Positions 14,048 to 22,358 are shown, counted from the first letter of the stretch. The stretch: 22,804 nt of DNA from an uncultured Anaerotruncus sp. (GCA_910586875.1 CAJUJI010000027.1:1-22804); one strand, 5' to 3'. The notes: generated from the sequence alone by a model not told the origin. Program-made: numbers and translations.

Positions 14048-15004
14048 ATGATACAGACAAAAATCACCCAGCTTCTGGGCATTACGCATCCATTATTTCA
14101 GGGCGGAATGGCCTGGGTTGCAGACGCAGAGCTTGCAGCCGCTGTTTCCAACGCAGGCGGCCTGGGGCTGATTGGCGCATCGGCTGCGCCTGCGGATGTG
14201 GTGGAACAGATGATTGTAAAAGCAAAGACACTCACCGACCGGCCGTTTGGTGTAAATGTAATGCTGATGAGCCCCTTCGCCGCGGATGTGGCGAAGGTTT
14301 GCGCCGAGCAGAGGGTTGCGGTTGTGACCACCGGTGCAGGCAATCCTGGAAAATATATGGACATGTGGAAGGCGGCGGGCACCAAGGTTATTCCGGTAGT
14401 TGCCTCGGCAGCGCTGGCAAAACGCATGGAGCGTGCAGGCGCGGATGCGGTGGTTGCAGAGGGCTGCGAATCCGGCGGACACATCGGGGAGCTGACTACC
14501 ATGGCGTTGGTGCCCCAGGTGGTGGATGCGGTATCTATTCCGGTGGTTGCGGCGGGCGGCATCGCGGATGCACGCGGGGTTGCAGCGGCATTTGCGCTGG
14601 GTGCGCAAGGGGTGCAGTGCGGCACCATCTTTGTATGTGCGCAGGAGAGTCCCGCACATGACAATTACAAGAAATTGCTGTTGGAGGCAAAGGATAGCGA
14701 CACGATTGTAACCGGTCGAGCTGGCGGCGCTCCGATTCGTTCGATCAAAACAAAGCTCACTCGTAAGCTGGCGAAAATGGAGAATGAGGAGATTTCGCGG
14801 GAGGAGTTTGAGCAGATGGCGGCGGGCTCGCTGCGCAAGGCGGTGCAGGACGGCAATCTGGAGGAGGGCTCCTTCATGGCAGGCCAGATTTCCGGTATGG
14901 TCAAGCAGATTGCACCGGCAAAGGTGCTGGTAGAGCAGCTGATGGGAAGCAGCGAACAGCTTTTGAAATCCTTGATCGAGGAAAGGGGGATTACCTTTGC
15001 GTAA
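14048..15004 (+). CDS. fabK: Enoyl-ACP reductase II (FMN-dependent)
   Basis: FabK performs the last reduction of each elongation cycle, saturating trans-2-enoyl-ACP with NAD(P)H and FMN. It is unrelated in fold to FabI and is known to resist triclosan. The 318-residue protein has the nitronate-monooxygenase-like TIM-barrel features: LFQGGMAWVADAELAAAVSNAGGLG at the N-terminus, AEGCESGGHIG with the conserved His145, and VVAAGGIADARGVAAAFALGAQGVQ for phosphate binding. A GGGAGG fixes the ATG at 14048. Its 3' end overlaps the fabG start by 8 nt. No fabI is present here. Confidence 0.95.
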   Translation: MIQTKITQLLGITHPLFQGGMAWVADAELAAAVSNAGGLGLIGASAAPADVVEQMIVKAKTLTDRPFGVNVMLMSPFAADVAKVCAEQRVAVVTTGAGNPGKYMDMWKAAGTKVIPVVASAALAKRMERAGADAVVAEGCESGGHIGELTTMALVPQVVDAVSIPVVAAGGIADARGVAAAFALGAQGVQCGTIFVCAQESPAHDNYKKLLLEAKDSDTIVTGRAGGAPIRSIKTKLTRKLAKMENEEISREEFEQMAAGSLRKAVQDGNLEEGSFMAGQISGMVKQIAPAKVLVEQLMGSSEQLLKSLIEERGITFA

Positions 15005-15737
15005 GGTTGCAGTGGTAACAGGCGCAAAACAGGGCATCGGCCGCGCGATTGCGATTGCGTTGGCGCGCGACGGGTTTGATGTGGCGGTCAACTGCCGCAA
15101 TGAACAGAGCGCAGCGGCTGCACGAGAGGTGGTACAAGCGTGTATGGCGTTCGGCGGGGATGCGGATTGCTTTGCAGCGGATGTCTCCGATTTTGAGCAA
15201 TGCGCCGAGATGGTGCGCAAAATTATGGCGCGGTTTGGACGCATTGACGTGCTGGTGAACAATGCGGGGATCACCCGCGATGGGCTGATTGCGCGGATGA
15301 GCGAACCCCAATATGACGAGGTGATCGCCTCCAACCAAAAGAGCGTTTACAATATGACCCGCCAGGTCACGCCGATTATGATGAAGCAGCGCGGCGGGCG
15401 GATGATCAATATTACCTCGGTGGTGGGGCTGTATGGCAATGCAGGACAGCTCAACTACGCAGCATCAAAGGCGGCGATTATCGGCATGACCAAGAGCGCC
15501 GCAAAGGAGCTAGGCGGACGCAATATTACCGTGAATGCGGTAGCGCCCGGCTTCATTGAAACAGAGATGTCTGGCAAGCTGCCTGAAAAGGCGCGCCAGG
15601 CGATGACAGGGGCGATTGCATTGGGCAGGCCCGGCACGCCGGAGGAGGTAGCGGATGCGGTTGCATTCCTCGCCGGTGACCATGCGGGCTATATCACAGG
15701 ACAAGTGCTGGAGGTTTCCGGCGGGATTACGATGTAA
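14997..15737 (+). CDS. fabG: 3-oxoacyl-ACP reductase (TTG start)
   Basis: FabG reduces beta-ketoacyl-ACP with NADPH. The 246-residue short-chain dehydrogenase has the cofactor loop TGAKQGIG (8-15), NNAG (88-91) and the catalytic Ser141, Tyr154 and Lys158 (YAASK). The only start that gives the full Rossmann beta-strand (RKVAVVTGA) is the TTG at 14997, 7 nt after AGGGGG and 8 nt inside the end of fabK. The rare start codon with overlap suggests translation coupled to fabK at a reduced rate. fabF follows 14 nt after the stop. Confidence 0.96.
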   Translation: MRKVAVVTGAKQGIGRAIAIALARDGFDVAVNCRNEQSAAAAREVVQACMAFGGDADCFAADVSDFEQCAEMVRKIMARFGRIDVLVNNAGITRDGLIARMSEPQYDEVIASNQKSVYNMTRQVTPIMMKQRGGRMINITSVVGLYGNAGQLNYAASKAAIIGMTKSAAKELGGRNITVNAVAPGFIETEMSGKLPEKARQAMTGAIALGRPGTPEEVADAVAFLAGDHAGYITGQVLEVSGGITM

Positions 15738-15751
15738 AGGGAGAGTAGAAG

Positions 15752-16987
15752 ATGAGAAGAGTAGTAGTAACCTCAATGGGCGCGATTACGCCGGTTGGAT
15801 TGAACGTACAGGACACCTGGGAACGGATTGCCGCGGGTAAGCACGGCTTTGCACCGATCAGCTCGTTTGATACCGAGCGGCTGAAGGTAAAAAATGCCGC
15901 AGAGGTGAAGGATTGGGACCCGGTTGCGGCAGGACTCAATAAAAAGGATGCGCGCCGGATGGACCGTTACACCCAGTTCGCGATGGCGGCGGCAAAGCAG
16001 CTGGTCGAAGGCGCGGGCGACCTCTCGGGCATTGACCCTTATCGTGCGGGTGTGATTGTGGGCAGCGGAATCGGCGGTTTTAACACCACCCTGGAGGAAC
16101 ATACAAAGTTTCTGGAAAAGGGTCCAGGCCGGGTTTCTGCGTTCACCATCCCAATGCTCATTTGCAACATGGCGGCAGGACAGATTGCGATTGAGTATGG
16201 CTTTAAGGGCGACAATTTCGCGACGGTTACCGCCTGCGCCACCAGCGCCCATGCGGTTGGCGAGGCATTTCGCAAAATCCGCGACGGTTACCTGGAGCTG
16301 GCAATCACAGGCGGCGCAGAGGCTTCGATCAATGAGTTTGCAGTAGCGGGCTTCCAGAATATGGGCGCGTTGACCGAGACGGAGGATTGCGACCGGTTGT
16401 GCATCCCGTTTGATAAGGAGCGCAGCGGCTTTGTAATGTCCGAGGGGGCAGGACTGTTGCTGCTAGAGGAATACGAGCACGCGAAAAAGCGCGGTGCCAC
16501 TATTCTGGGTGAGATTGTGGGCTACGGCGCCACCGACGACGCTTACCACATCACCGGACCGGATCCCGATGGTGCAGGTGCTGCCCGTGCGATGCAAAAC
16601 GCCTGCAATGATGCAGGGGTGAACACCGATGTGGTGGATTATATCAATGCACACGGCACCTCTACGCCGCTCAACGAGCGCTGTGAGACGGTCGCGATCA
16701 AGAAAGCATTCGGCGCACACGCAAACGAGCTGGCGGTCAGCTCGACCAAATCGGTGACAGGACATATGCTGGGTGCAGCCGGCGCGGTCGAGGCGATTGT
16801 TTCAGTCATGGCGCTGCGTGAAGGGCTCATTCCGCCAACCGCCAACTATAAGGTGCCGGATGAGGAGTGCGACCTTGACTATGTGACCGAGGGCGCGCGC
16901 AAGGCCGATTTGCACTATGTGCTGTCCAATTCGCTGGGCTTTGGCGGGCATAATGCCGCGCTGCTGTTCAAGAAATTCGAGGGCTGA
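15752..16987 (+). CDS. fabF: Beta-ketoacyl-ACP synthase II
   Basis: FabF elongates acyl-ACP by condensation with malonyl-ACP. The 411-residue thiolase-fold enzyme has Cys162 in TACATSA, His301 in NAHGTSTPLNE and His338 in KSVTGHMLGAAG, the Cys-His-His triad of the KAS I/II class. The N-terminus RRVVVTSMGAITPVG is canonical and GGGAGA precedes the ATG. The stop overlaps the first ATG of accB. There is no separate fabB, so FabF is the only elongating synthase in the window; being next to FabG matches the common Clostridia order. Confidence 0.97.
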   Translation: MRRVVVTSMGAITPVGLNVQDTWERIAAGKHGFAPISSFDTERLKVKNAAEVKDWDPVAAGLNKKDARRMDRYTQFAMAAAKQLVEGAGDLSGIDPYRAGVIVGSGIGGFNTTLEEHTKFLEKGPGRVSAFTIPMLICNMAAGQIAIEYGFKGDNFATVTACATSAHAVGEAFRKIRDGYLELAITGGAEASINEFAVAGFQNMGALTETEDCDRLCIPFDKERSGFVMSEGAGLLLLEEYEHAKKRGATILGEIVGYGATDDAYHITGPDPDGAGAARAMQNACNDAGVNTDVVDYINAHGTSTPLNERCETVAIKKAFGAHANELAVSSTKSVTGHMLGAAGAVEAIVSVMALREGLIPPTANYKVPDEECDLDYVTEGARKADLHYVLSNSLGFGGHNAALLFKKFEG

Positions 16988-17457
16988 TGATGATGGAAAT
17001 GGAATTTTCGATAGAACAAATTCAGGCACTGCTTGAAGGTGTGCATAAAAACCAGATCAGTGAGCTGCTGCTGGAAAACGATAGCTTCCGGCTGCGTATC
17101 CGCGGCGAGCAGGCGGCTGCGGCAGAAGCGCCCGCGCTGACGCCAGCACCCGCAGCGGCCGCTGCGGTTCAGGTGAGCGCGCAGGTTGCAGCTGCTGCGC
17201 CGGTGCAGGAGCCGGCGGCTCCGGTACGCTGCATCACCTCCCCGATTGTGGGAACCTTCTATGCAGCCAGCTCCCCGGACACAGAGCCGTTTGTCAAGGT
17301 GGGGCAGACGGTTGCCGCAGGCGAGACGGTGTTTATCGTTGAGTCGATGAAGGTGATGAATGAGGTCCCCGCCGACCAGAGCGGCGTTATAGCAGAAATA
17401 TTGGTCAAGGACGGCGAGCCGGTCGAGTATGGACAGCCGGTTCTGCGGTTGGAATGA
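16987..17457 (+). CDS. accB: Biotin carboxyl carrier protein of acetyl-CoA carboxylase
   Basis: AccB carries biotin between the biotin carboxylase (AccC) and the carboxyltransferase (AccD-AccA). The 156-residue protein has an N-terminal helix pair, an Ala/Pro-rich flexible linker (about 43-80) and a C-terminal biotinyl domain, with the modified Lys122 in ESMKVMNEV. Three consecutive ATG codons from 16987 (then another at 16999) leave the exact start open. The first overlaps the fabF stop, so coupled translation is likely. The ESMKV form, rather than the common EAMKM, is a mild variation. Confidence 0.96.
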   Translation: MMMEMEFSIEQIQALLEGVHKNQISELLLENDSFRLRIRGEQAAAAEAPALTPAPAAAAAVQVSAQVAAAAPVQEPAAPVRCITSPIVGTFYAASSPDTEPFVKVGQTVAAGETVFIVESMKVMNEVPADQSGVIAEILVKDGEPVEYGQPVLRLE

Positions 17458-17470
17458 GAGGGGTGGCAAC

Positions 17471-17902
17471 ATGGCTTTACTGAACAAAGAGCAGATTATG
17501 GAGATCATCCCCCACCGCGACCCGTTTTTACTGATTGACGAGATTTTAGAGCTGGAGGTCGGCAAGCGGGTGGTCGCCCAAAAATACATTGCACCCGACA
17601 GCTTTTGGTTCCAAGGGCATTTTCCAAAGCATCCGGTGACGCCCGGCGTGCTGATTATGGAGATGCTCGCCCAGGCGGGCGCGGTTTGTGCGCTGTCCAT
17701 GCCGGAGAATCAAGGCAAGATCGCCTTTTTCGGGGGCATCGACAAGGCGAAATTCCGCCGCCAGGTGCTGCCGGGGGATACCCTGCGGCTGGAGGTTGAG
17801 CTGATCAAGCTGCGTGGCAGCTTCGGCGTCGGCAAGGCTGTGGCAACGGTGGATGGCGAGCGCGCCTGCACCGGTGAAATCACCTTTGCGCTGGGTAAAT
17901 GA
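17471..17902 (+). CDS. fabZ: 3-hydroxyacyl-ACP dehydratase FabZ
   Basis: FabZ removes water from beta-hydroxyacyl-ACP to give the trans-2-enoyl-ACP used by FabK. The 143-residue hot-dog-fold protein has IIPHRDPFLLIDEI (12-25). The active pair is His50 in GHFPKHPVTPG and Glu64 in IMEMLAQAG. AGGGG precedes the ATG at 17471. It lies 13 nt after accB and 17 nt before accC, an interleaving of fab and acc genes usual for Clostridia. No fabA or fabM isomerase is seen nearby, so how unsaturated chains are made, if they are, is not answered by this window. Confidence 0.96.
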   Translation: MALLNKEQIMEIIPHRDPFLLIDEILELEVGKRVVAQKYIAPDSFWFQGHFPKHPVTPGVLIMEMLAQAGAVCALSMPENQGKIAFFGGIDKAKFRRQVLPGDTLRLEVELIKLRGSFGVGKAVATVDGERACTGEITFALGK

Positions 17903-17919
17903 CAGGAAGGAACGCTGTT

Positions 17920-19272
17920 ATGTTTTCAAAAGTATTGATTGCAAACCGCGGTGAAATTGCAGTGCGTATCATCCGCGCCTGCCGCGAGATGGGGCTGGCG
18001 ACGGTGGCGGTCTGCTCGACTGCCGACCGCACAGCGCTACATGCACAGATTGCAGATGAATGCGTTTGTATTGGGCCGCCGCCTTCCAAGGACAGCTATC
18101 TCAATATGCACGCAATTCTTGCCGCCTGCGAGCAGACCGGCGCAGACGCGATCCATCCGGGCTTTGGCTTCCTATCGGAGAACGCTTATTTTGCGCGGCT
18201 GTGCGGCACCTGCGGGGTCAAGTTTATCGGACCATCGCCGGAGTCCATCGAGCTGTTGGGCAACAAGGCCCGTGCGAAGGCGACCATGCGGGAGGCTGGG
18301 GTACCGGTGGTGCCAGGCAGCGACGGCGCGGTTGCTGATGAGCAGCAGGCGGCAGAGCTCGCCGCACAGATTGGCTATCCTGTGATGATAAAAGCCTCCG
18401 CAGGCGGCGGCGGACGGGGCATCCGCATTGCACATACACCCGAGGAGTTTGCAAACGCCTTCCAGACCGCCCGCAAAGAAGCGGTCGCCTGCTTTGGCGA
18501 CGGGGATTTATATTTGGAGAAATTTCTGGTCAATCCGCGGCATATCGAAATTCAGGTGCTTGCGGATGAGCATGGAAATGCGATTCACCTGGGCGAGCGT
18601 GACTGCTCGGTTCAGCGCCGCAACCAGAAGATGCTGGAGGAATCCCCCTCCCCTGCGCAGGTGATGACCCCAAAGCTGCGGGAACAGATGGGCGAGGCTG
18701 CAAAGCGTGCGGTGAAGGCGGCGCATTATGCCAATGCGGGCACCATAGAATTTTTGGTGGACGCGCGCGGTGGCTTCTATTTTATGGAGATGAACACCCG
18801 CATTCAGGTGGAGCATCCGGTCACCGAGCTGGTGACCGGCGTAGATATCGTGAAGATGCAGCTGCAAATTGCGCAGGGCGAACCGCTGCCAATCGCGCAG
18901 GAGCAGGTGAGCATCACAGGGCACGCCATCGAGTGCCGCATCAATGCGGAAAATCCTGCGCTGGGATTTCGGCCATGTCCGGGTAAAATCCAGGAACTAT
19001 ATATGCCGGGCGGACCGGGTGTGCGCATTGACAGCGCAGTTTATGCCGGCTATGAAATTCCGCCGTATTACGACTCGATGATTGCGAAGCTGATTGTCCA
19101 CGCCGCCACCCGCGAGGAAGCGATTATGAAGATGCGCTGGGCGCTGGCAGAGTTTTTGGTGGAGGGCGTGGACACGAACATCGAGTTTCAGCTGGCGCTG
19201 CTGCACAACCGGTCGTTTGAGCGTGGAAAGTATGACATCGGCTTTTTAGACCGGCTGCTCAGTGAGAATTAA
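17920..19272 (+). CDS. accC: Biotin carboxylase subunit of acetyl-CoA carboxylase
   Basis: AccC carboxylates the biotin on AccB with ATP and bicarbonate. The 450-residue protein has the N-terminal domain (FSKVLIANRGEIAVRIIRACREMG), an ATP-grasp domain with the glycine-rich KASAGGGGRGIR loop, the metal-binding EMNTRIQVEHPVTE and the catalytic VSITGHAIECRINAE region, and the normal C-terminal lid. GGAAGG fixes the ATG at 17920. Its length matches bacterial AccC rather than longer pyruvate carboxylases. An 87-nt purine-rich gap separates it from accD. Confidence 0.97.
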   Translation: MFSKVLIANRGEIAVRIIRACREMGLATVAVCSTADRTALHAQIADECVCIGPPPSKDSYLNMHAILAACEQTGADAIHPGFGFLSENAYFARLCGTCGVKFIGPSPESIELLGNKARAKATMREAGVPVVPGSDGAVADEQQAAELAAQIGYPVMIKASAGGGGRGIRIAHTPEEFANAFQTARKEAVACFGDGDLYLEKFLVNPRHIEIQVLADEHGNAIHLGERDCSVQRRNQKMLEESPSPAQVMTPKLREQMGEAAKRAVKAAHYANAGTIEFLVDARGGFYFMEMNTRIQVEHPVTELVTGVDIVKMQLQIAQGEPLPIAQEQVSITGHAIECRINAENPALGFRPCPGKIQELYMPGGPGVRIDSAVYAGYEIPPYYDSMIAKLIVHAATREEAIMKMRWALAEFLVEGVDTNIEFQLALLHNRSFERGKYDIGFLDRLLSEN

Positions 19273-19359
19273 CTGCGGCACAGATTTTCACCGAACAATA
19301 CACTTGTGCAAAAGAGAAATAAGAGAAATTGAGAATAAGAGTAGTTAGGAGGTGTCGGG

Positions 19360-20232
19360 ATGCTGGAGGATCTGTTCTCCAAGGTAAAGGTGCGAGCGTC
19401 CTATGACCGGCCGGCGCGCCGCAGAGCAAAAAAGATGAGTATTCCAGACGACCTGATGTATAAATGCCCGCGCTGCGGCAAGGTCATCTTTATGGATGAG
19501 TTTTTACAGAACAACAAGGTCTGTATCAGCTGCGGCTATCATGCGCGGCTGCTGGCGCAGGAGCGCATCGAGCAGATTGCCGATAATTTCACCTTCACCG
19601 AATATGACCGGCAGATGAAAAGCTGCAACCCCATCCATTTTGAGGGGTACACCGAGAAGCTGTACCATCTGCGGCGCAAAACCGGCCTGCGAGACGCCGT
19701 TATTACCGGCGAATGTACCATCATGGGCACCCGTTGCGCGTTGGGTGTGATGGATACGCGCTTTATGATGGCATCGATGGGCTCGGTGGTGGGCGAAAAG
19801 ATTGCGCGGCTGTTTGAACGCGCGGCAGACAAGAATCTGCCGGTGGTGCTGTTCACCGCCAGCGGCGGCGCACGGATGCAGGAGGGGATTGTCTCGCTTA
19901 TGCAGATGGCAAAAACAGCGGGCGCGGTCGGGCGGCATTCCCGCAAGGGGCTGCTGTATCTGACCGTTCTGACCGATCCGACCACCGGCGGCGTGACCGC
20001 TAGCTTTGCCTCACTGGGAGACATCATTCTTGCGGAACCCAAGGTGCTGGTTGGCTTTGCCGGACGGCGGGTGATCGAGGGCACCATCAAGCAACGGCTG
20101 CCGGAGGATTTCCAGTCGGCGGAGTTCGCGTTGCAACATGGGTTTGTGGATTTGATTGTTGAGCGGCAGCAGCTGCGCAGGACGATTGCGCGATTGCTGC
20201 GGCTGCATGAGAAGGGGGGCGCACAGGTATGA
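19360..20232 (+). CDS. accD: Acetyl-CoA carboxylase carboxyltransferase beta subunit
   Basis: AccD and AccA together move the carboxyl group from biotin to acetyl-CoA, making malonyl-CoA. The 290-residue protein has a four-cysteine zinc ribbon (Cys36, Cys39, Cys55, Cys58) followed by the crotonase-like domain, with TASGGARMQEGIVSLMQMAKT and DPTTGGVTASFA. A strong TAGGAGG precedes the ATG. It overlaps accA by the 4-nt ATGA, which would help balance the two subunits. Confidence 0.97.
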   Translation: MLEDLFSKVKVRASYDRPARRRAKKMSIPDDLMYKCPRCGKVIFMDEFLQNNKVCISCGYHARLLAQERIEQIADNFTFTEYDRQMKSCNPIHFEGYTEKLYHLRRKTGLRDAVITGECTIMGTRCALGVMDTRFMMASMGSVVGEKIARLFERAADKNLPVVLFTASGGARMQEGIVSLMQMAKTAGAVGRHSRKGLLYLTVLTDPTTGGVTASFASLGDIILAEPKVLVGFAGRRVIEGTIKQRLPEDFQSAEFALQHGFVDLIVERQQLRRTIARLLRLHEKGGAQV

Positions 20233-21026
20233 CCGCATGGGAACGGCTGCAAATTGTACGAGAAAAAGGCCGGCCTACCATCCGCGATTATCTTCCGCTG
20301 TTGCTTGAGGATTTTGTCGAGCTGCATGGTGACCGCTTGTATGGCGACGATGCGGCGATTTTGGGCGGGATCGGCTCGATCGGCGGCATTCCGGTGACGG
20401 TGATTGCACAGGTCAAGGGGCGCGACCTCAAAGAAAATCAGCAGGTCAACTTTGCAATGCCACATCCGGAAGGATATCGTAAGGCGATGCGGCTGGCAAA
20501 GCAGGCGGAGAAATTTCACCGGCCGGTGCTGTGCTTCATCGATACACCCGGCGCCTATTGCGGCATCGGCGCGGAGGAGCGCGGTCAAGGCGAGGCGATT
20601 GCCCGCAGTATGCTAGAGCTGATGGAGCTGCAAACGCCGGTGCTGTCGATTGTGCTGGGCGAAGGCGGCAGCGGCGGCGCCTTGGCGCTGGGGGTTTGCG
20701 ATGAGCTGGCGATGTTGGAAAATGCGCTTTATTCGGTGATATCGCCGCGTGGCTTTGCGTCGATTCTGTGGAAGGACGCTGCCCGTGAGCAGGAAGCGGC
20801 CGATTTGATGCGCATTACCGCGGAGGATCTGGTGGAGCTGGGAGTTGCAGAGGCGATCATTCCAGAGCCATCCGGCGGCGCCCACAACGATCTGCAAAAG
20901 ACCGCAAAGGCCATCCGCGCATATATTTTGGAAACATTGCCAAAATATATAAAATTACCTATTGCCAAATTGCTAGAAAACAGGTATGATAAGTTCCGTA
21001 AGATAGGCGTATTCACCGAGAAGTGA
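20229..21026 (+). CDS. accA: Acetyl-CoA carboxylase carboxyltransferase alpha subunit
   Basis: This is the partner of AccD in the carboxyltransferase. The 265-residue protein has the crotonase-fold oxyanion region GEGGSGGALA (144-153), followed by the YSVISPRGFASILWKDA segment (168-184) typical of AccA. It is shorter than the E. coli subunit (about 320), mainly at the N-terminus, as seen in several Firmicutes. The last 90 nt turn AT-rich and contain a promoter for acpP (20962-20990), so the C-terminal codons carry a second function. Confidence 0.96.
   Translation: MTAWERLQIVREKGRPTIRDYLPLLLEDFVELHGDRLYGDDAAILGGIGSIGGIPVTVIAQVKGRDLKENQQVNFAMPHPEGYRKAMRLAKQAEKFHRPVLCFIDTPGAYCGIGAEERGQGEAIARSMLELMELQTPVLSIVLGEGGSGGALALGVCDELAMLENALYSVISPRGFASILWKDAAREQEAADLMRITAEDLVELGVAEAIIPEPSGGAHNDLQKTAKAIRAYILETLPKYIKLPIAKLLENRYDKFRKIGVFTEK
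20962..20990 (+). promoter_or_regulatory. Internal promoter for acpP inside accA
   Basis: TTGCCA (20962-20967) and TATGAT (20985-20990) are exactly 17 nt apart, in a locally AT-rich stretch of the accA 3' end. The predicted start near 20997 gives an acpP leader of about 85 nt. It would let the carrier protein be made in excess over the enzymes. Confidence 0.6.
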
Positions 21027-21081
21027 ATGATAGCCTGTAGCATAAAGCTTCAAACGAAATGATAATTAGGAGGAAACTGGT

Positions 21082-21315
21082 ATGGTATTCGAGAAGGTAA
21101 GAGAAATTTTGGTGGATCAACTGGACGTCGAGGAGGATGCAGTCACGATGGAAGCGAACATCCAGAGCGATCTGGGCGCAGACTCGCTGGATATCGTCGA
21201 CCTGGTGATGTCGCTGGAGGAAGAGTTTGACTGCGAAATTCCCGACGAGGAGATTGAGAACATCAAAACGGTTGGCGATGTTGTGAAGTACATCGAGAAC
21301 AACACCAACGCCTAA
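21082..21315 (+). CDS. acpP: Acyl carrier protein
   Basis: AcpP carries the growing acyl chain on phosphopantetheine. The 77-residue acidic protein has the modification site Ser35 in LGADSLDIVDLVM, and the helix II-III region EEEFDCEIPDEEIENIKTVGDVV. A strong TAGGAGG precedes the ATG. It lies last in the operon, 55 nt after accA, rather than next to fabH or fabD as in many Clostridia, and is followed by a terminator. It can probably be made both from the operon transcript and from its own promoter. Confidence 0.97.
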   Translation: MVFEKVREILVDQLDVEEDAVTMEANIQSDLGADSLDIVDLVMSLEEEFDCEIPDEEIENIKTVGDVVKYIENNTNA

Positions 21316-21351
21316 AAATAGCGCAGGTGCGTTTTGGGCGGATGAAAAAAG

Positions 21352-21377
21352 GAAGCTCTGTGGGGGCTTCTTTTTTT
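21352..21377 (+). terminator. Intrinsic terminator of the fab-acc operon
   Basis: GAAGC (21352-21356) and GCTTC (21366-21370) form a stem with a 9-nt loop, preceded by an A-run and followed by seven T. It lies 36 nt after the acpP stop. Confidence 0.8.
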
Positions 21378-21394
21378 ATGGAGAGGGAATGCGC

Positions 21395-21712
21395 ATGATC
21401 AAAAAAGTGAAAATTACAGTAATGAAGATCGCTTGTTATCAAGATTTAATTGAGGCATATGAAAATCCGATTGCGCACGCCTGCGATATGAAGCTGGGGC
21501 AGACCTTTGTCGCAGATGGATGGTGCAAGCCGGAGGGATTTTGTGACAGCGCCTGGGAGAGCATCTCGCCGTTTGTGATGACCCTTGCGCACGGCGGAGA
21601 GAACCTTTACGACGGCTGGATGAAAAATCCGAAATCGGCGATGCTCTCCTGTAACGATGGTTTTCGCCCGGTTAGCTTTCTGCTGGAAGCGCTGGAGGAG
21701 GATGCTTCATGA
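21395..21712 (+). CDS. TIGR04076 family protein of unknown function
   Basis: The 105-residue protein matches what I recall of the small TIGR04076 family: an N-terminal KKVKITVMK strand, then KPEGFCDSAW (45-54), MTLAHGG, and SCNDGFRPVSF (85-95) near the end. The conserved cysteines and Trp suggest a compact, possibly metal-binding or redox fold, but no function is established. I chose the ATG at 21395, which is 7 nt after GAGAGGG; the in-frame ATG at 21389 would be too close. Its end overlaps the next reading frame by 11 nt. The family name is from memory of the motif, not a search. Confidence 0.7.
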   Translation: MIKKVKITVMKIACYQDLIEAYENPIAHACDMKLGQTFVADGWCKPEGFCDSAWESISPFVMTLAHGGENLYDGWMKNPKSAMLSCNDGFRPVSFLLEALEEDAS

Positions 21713-22091
21713 CATATTTTATGATGAGACAAAATTCCAGGAGCATCCTGCTATCATGCGTCACGAAAAATATGAGCAGTACGAGAAATATAGGGTACGC
21801 ATCCCACTGAAATGGGGCGGCGAATATCCAGGGCACTCCAAAGCGATTTTAAATGCAATCAGCTTTCGGGACGGGCAGGAGGCGCTGCTGAAAAATACCC
21901 TAGGGTTTATCACAGGGCACATACAAACGCTTTATGAGGAAACCTTGGAGGCGATGCTCCCGAAGATGGGTGTGAATTCGTCTTTGACCATGACCGGTTG
22001 CTGTTCTGGGGGATGGAAATATGGGGAATGGATTTATAATTATGCCAACCCGTTCTGGAGCAAGAGCAGCTGCGAATTTTTAGATCCCTAA
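21702..22091 (+). pseudogene. Unknown gene with apparent frameshift near 21960
   Basis: From the ATG at 21702 (inside the end of the TIGR04076 gene, directly after GGAGGAGG) the frame reads HDIFYDETKFQEHPAIMRHE and then RIPLKWGGEYPGHSKAILNA, ending TLEAMLP. It then continues to TAA at 22089 as a Ser/Cys/Tyr/Trp-rich tail that does not look like the rest. One base gained near 21960 would instead give PEDGCEFVFDHDRLLFWGME to TAA at 22037. After that stop the same frame runs on protein-like (VLEQEQLRIFRSLIDKKR) to TAA at 22106. This suggests a 1-nt deletion plus an in-frame stop in a once longer gene, or a sequencing error. The family is unknown. Confidence 0.5.
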
Positions 22092-22120
22092 TAGACAAGA
22101 AGCGATAAAGGAGAACGGAT

Positions 22121-22324
22121 ATGAAAGAGATAGGAAGATATGTAACAGGTACCATGATAGGCTATATTGCTTTGTGGTATGCAGGTGCAATGTTCAATTT
22201 TTTCCCTTTTGGCGGTAGAGATTTCATCCTTGCGGCGGTGGGATTTACCGGATTCTTGATTACCATTACAATTGTGCTATGTGCCTGTTGGATCATTCAG
22301 ACAATCCAAAATGACGGAAAATAA
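22121..22324 (+). CDS. Small two-helix membrane protein (67 aa)
   Basis: A good AAAGGAG lies 8 nt before the ATG. The 67-residue product has two hydrophobic segments, about 8-28 and 36-60, separated by PFGGRD, with short polar ends (MKEIGR and QNDGK). Both ends would face the same side. No family is recognised. It follows the damaged gene by a few bases and precedes the proS promoter. Confidence 0.65.
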   Translation: MKEIGRYVTGTMIGYIALWYAGAMFNFFPFGGRDFILAAVGFTGFLITITIVLCACWIIQTIQNDGK

Positions 22325-22358
22325 GCTCCATGTAAACAAGAAAGATAAAAAACACCCC

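Noticed and set aside
14093..15334. 413-codon minus-strand frame across fabK and fabG
   Set aside because: Antisense to two secure genes, with composition (His, Arg, Cys-rich) typical of shadow frames.
19273..19359. Regulatory element between accC and accD
   Set aside because: The 87-nt gap is purine-rich with no stem, promoter or repeat that I can support beyond the accD ribosome binding site.
19539..20588. 349-codon minus-strand frame across accD and accA
   Set aside because: Antisense to two secure genes with canonical motifs; no translation signals.
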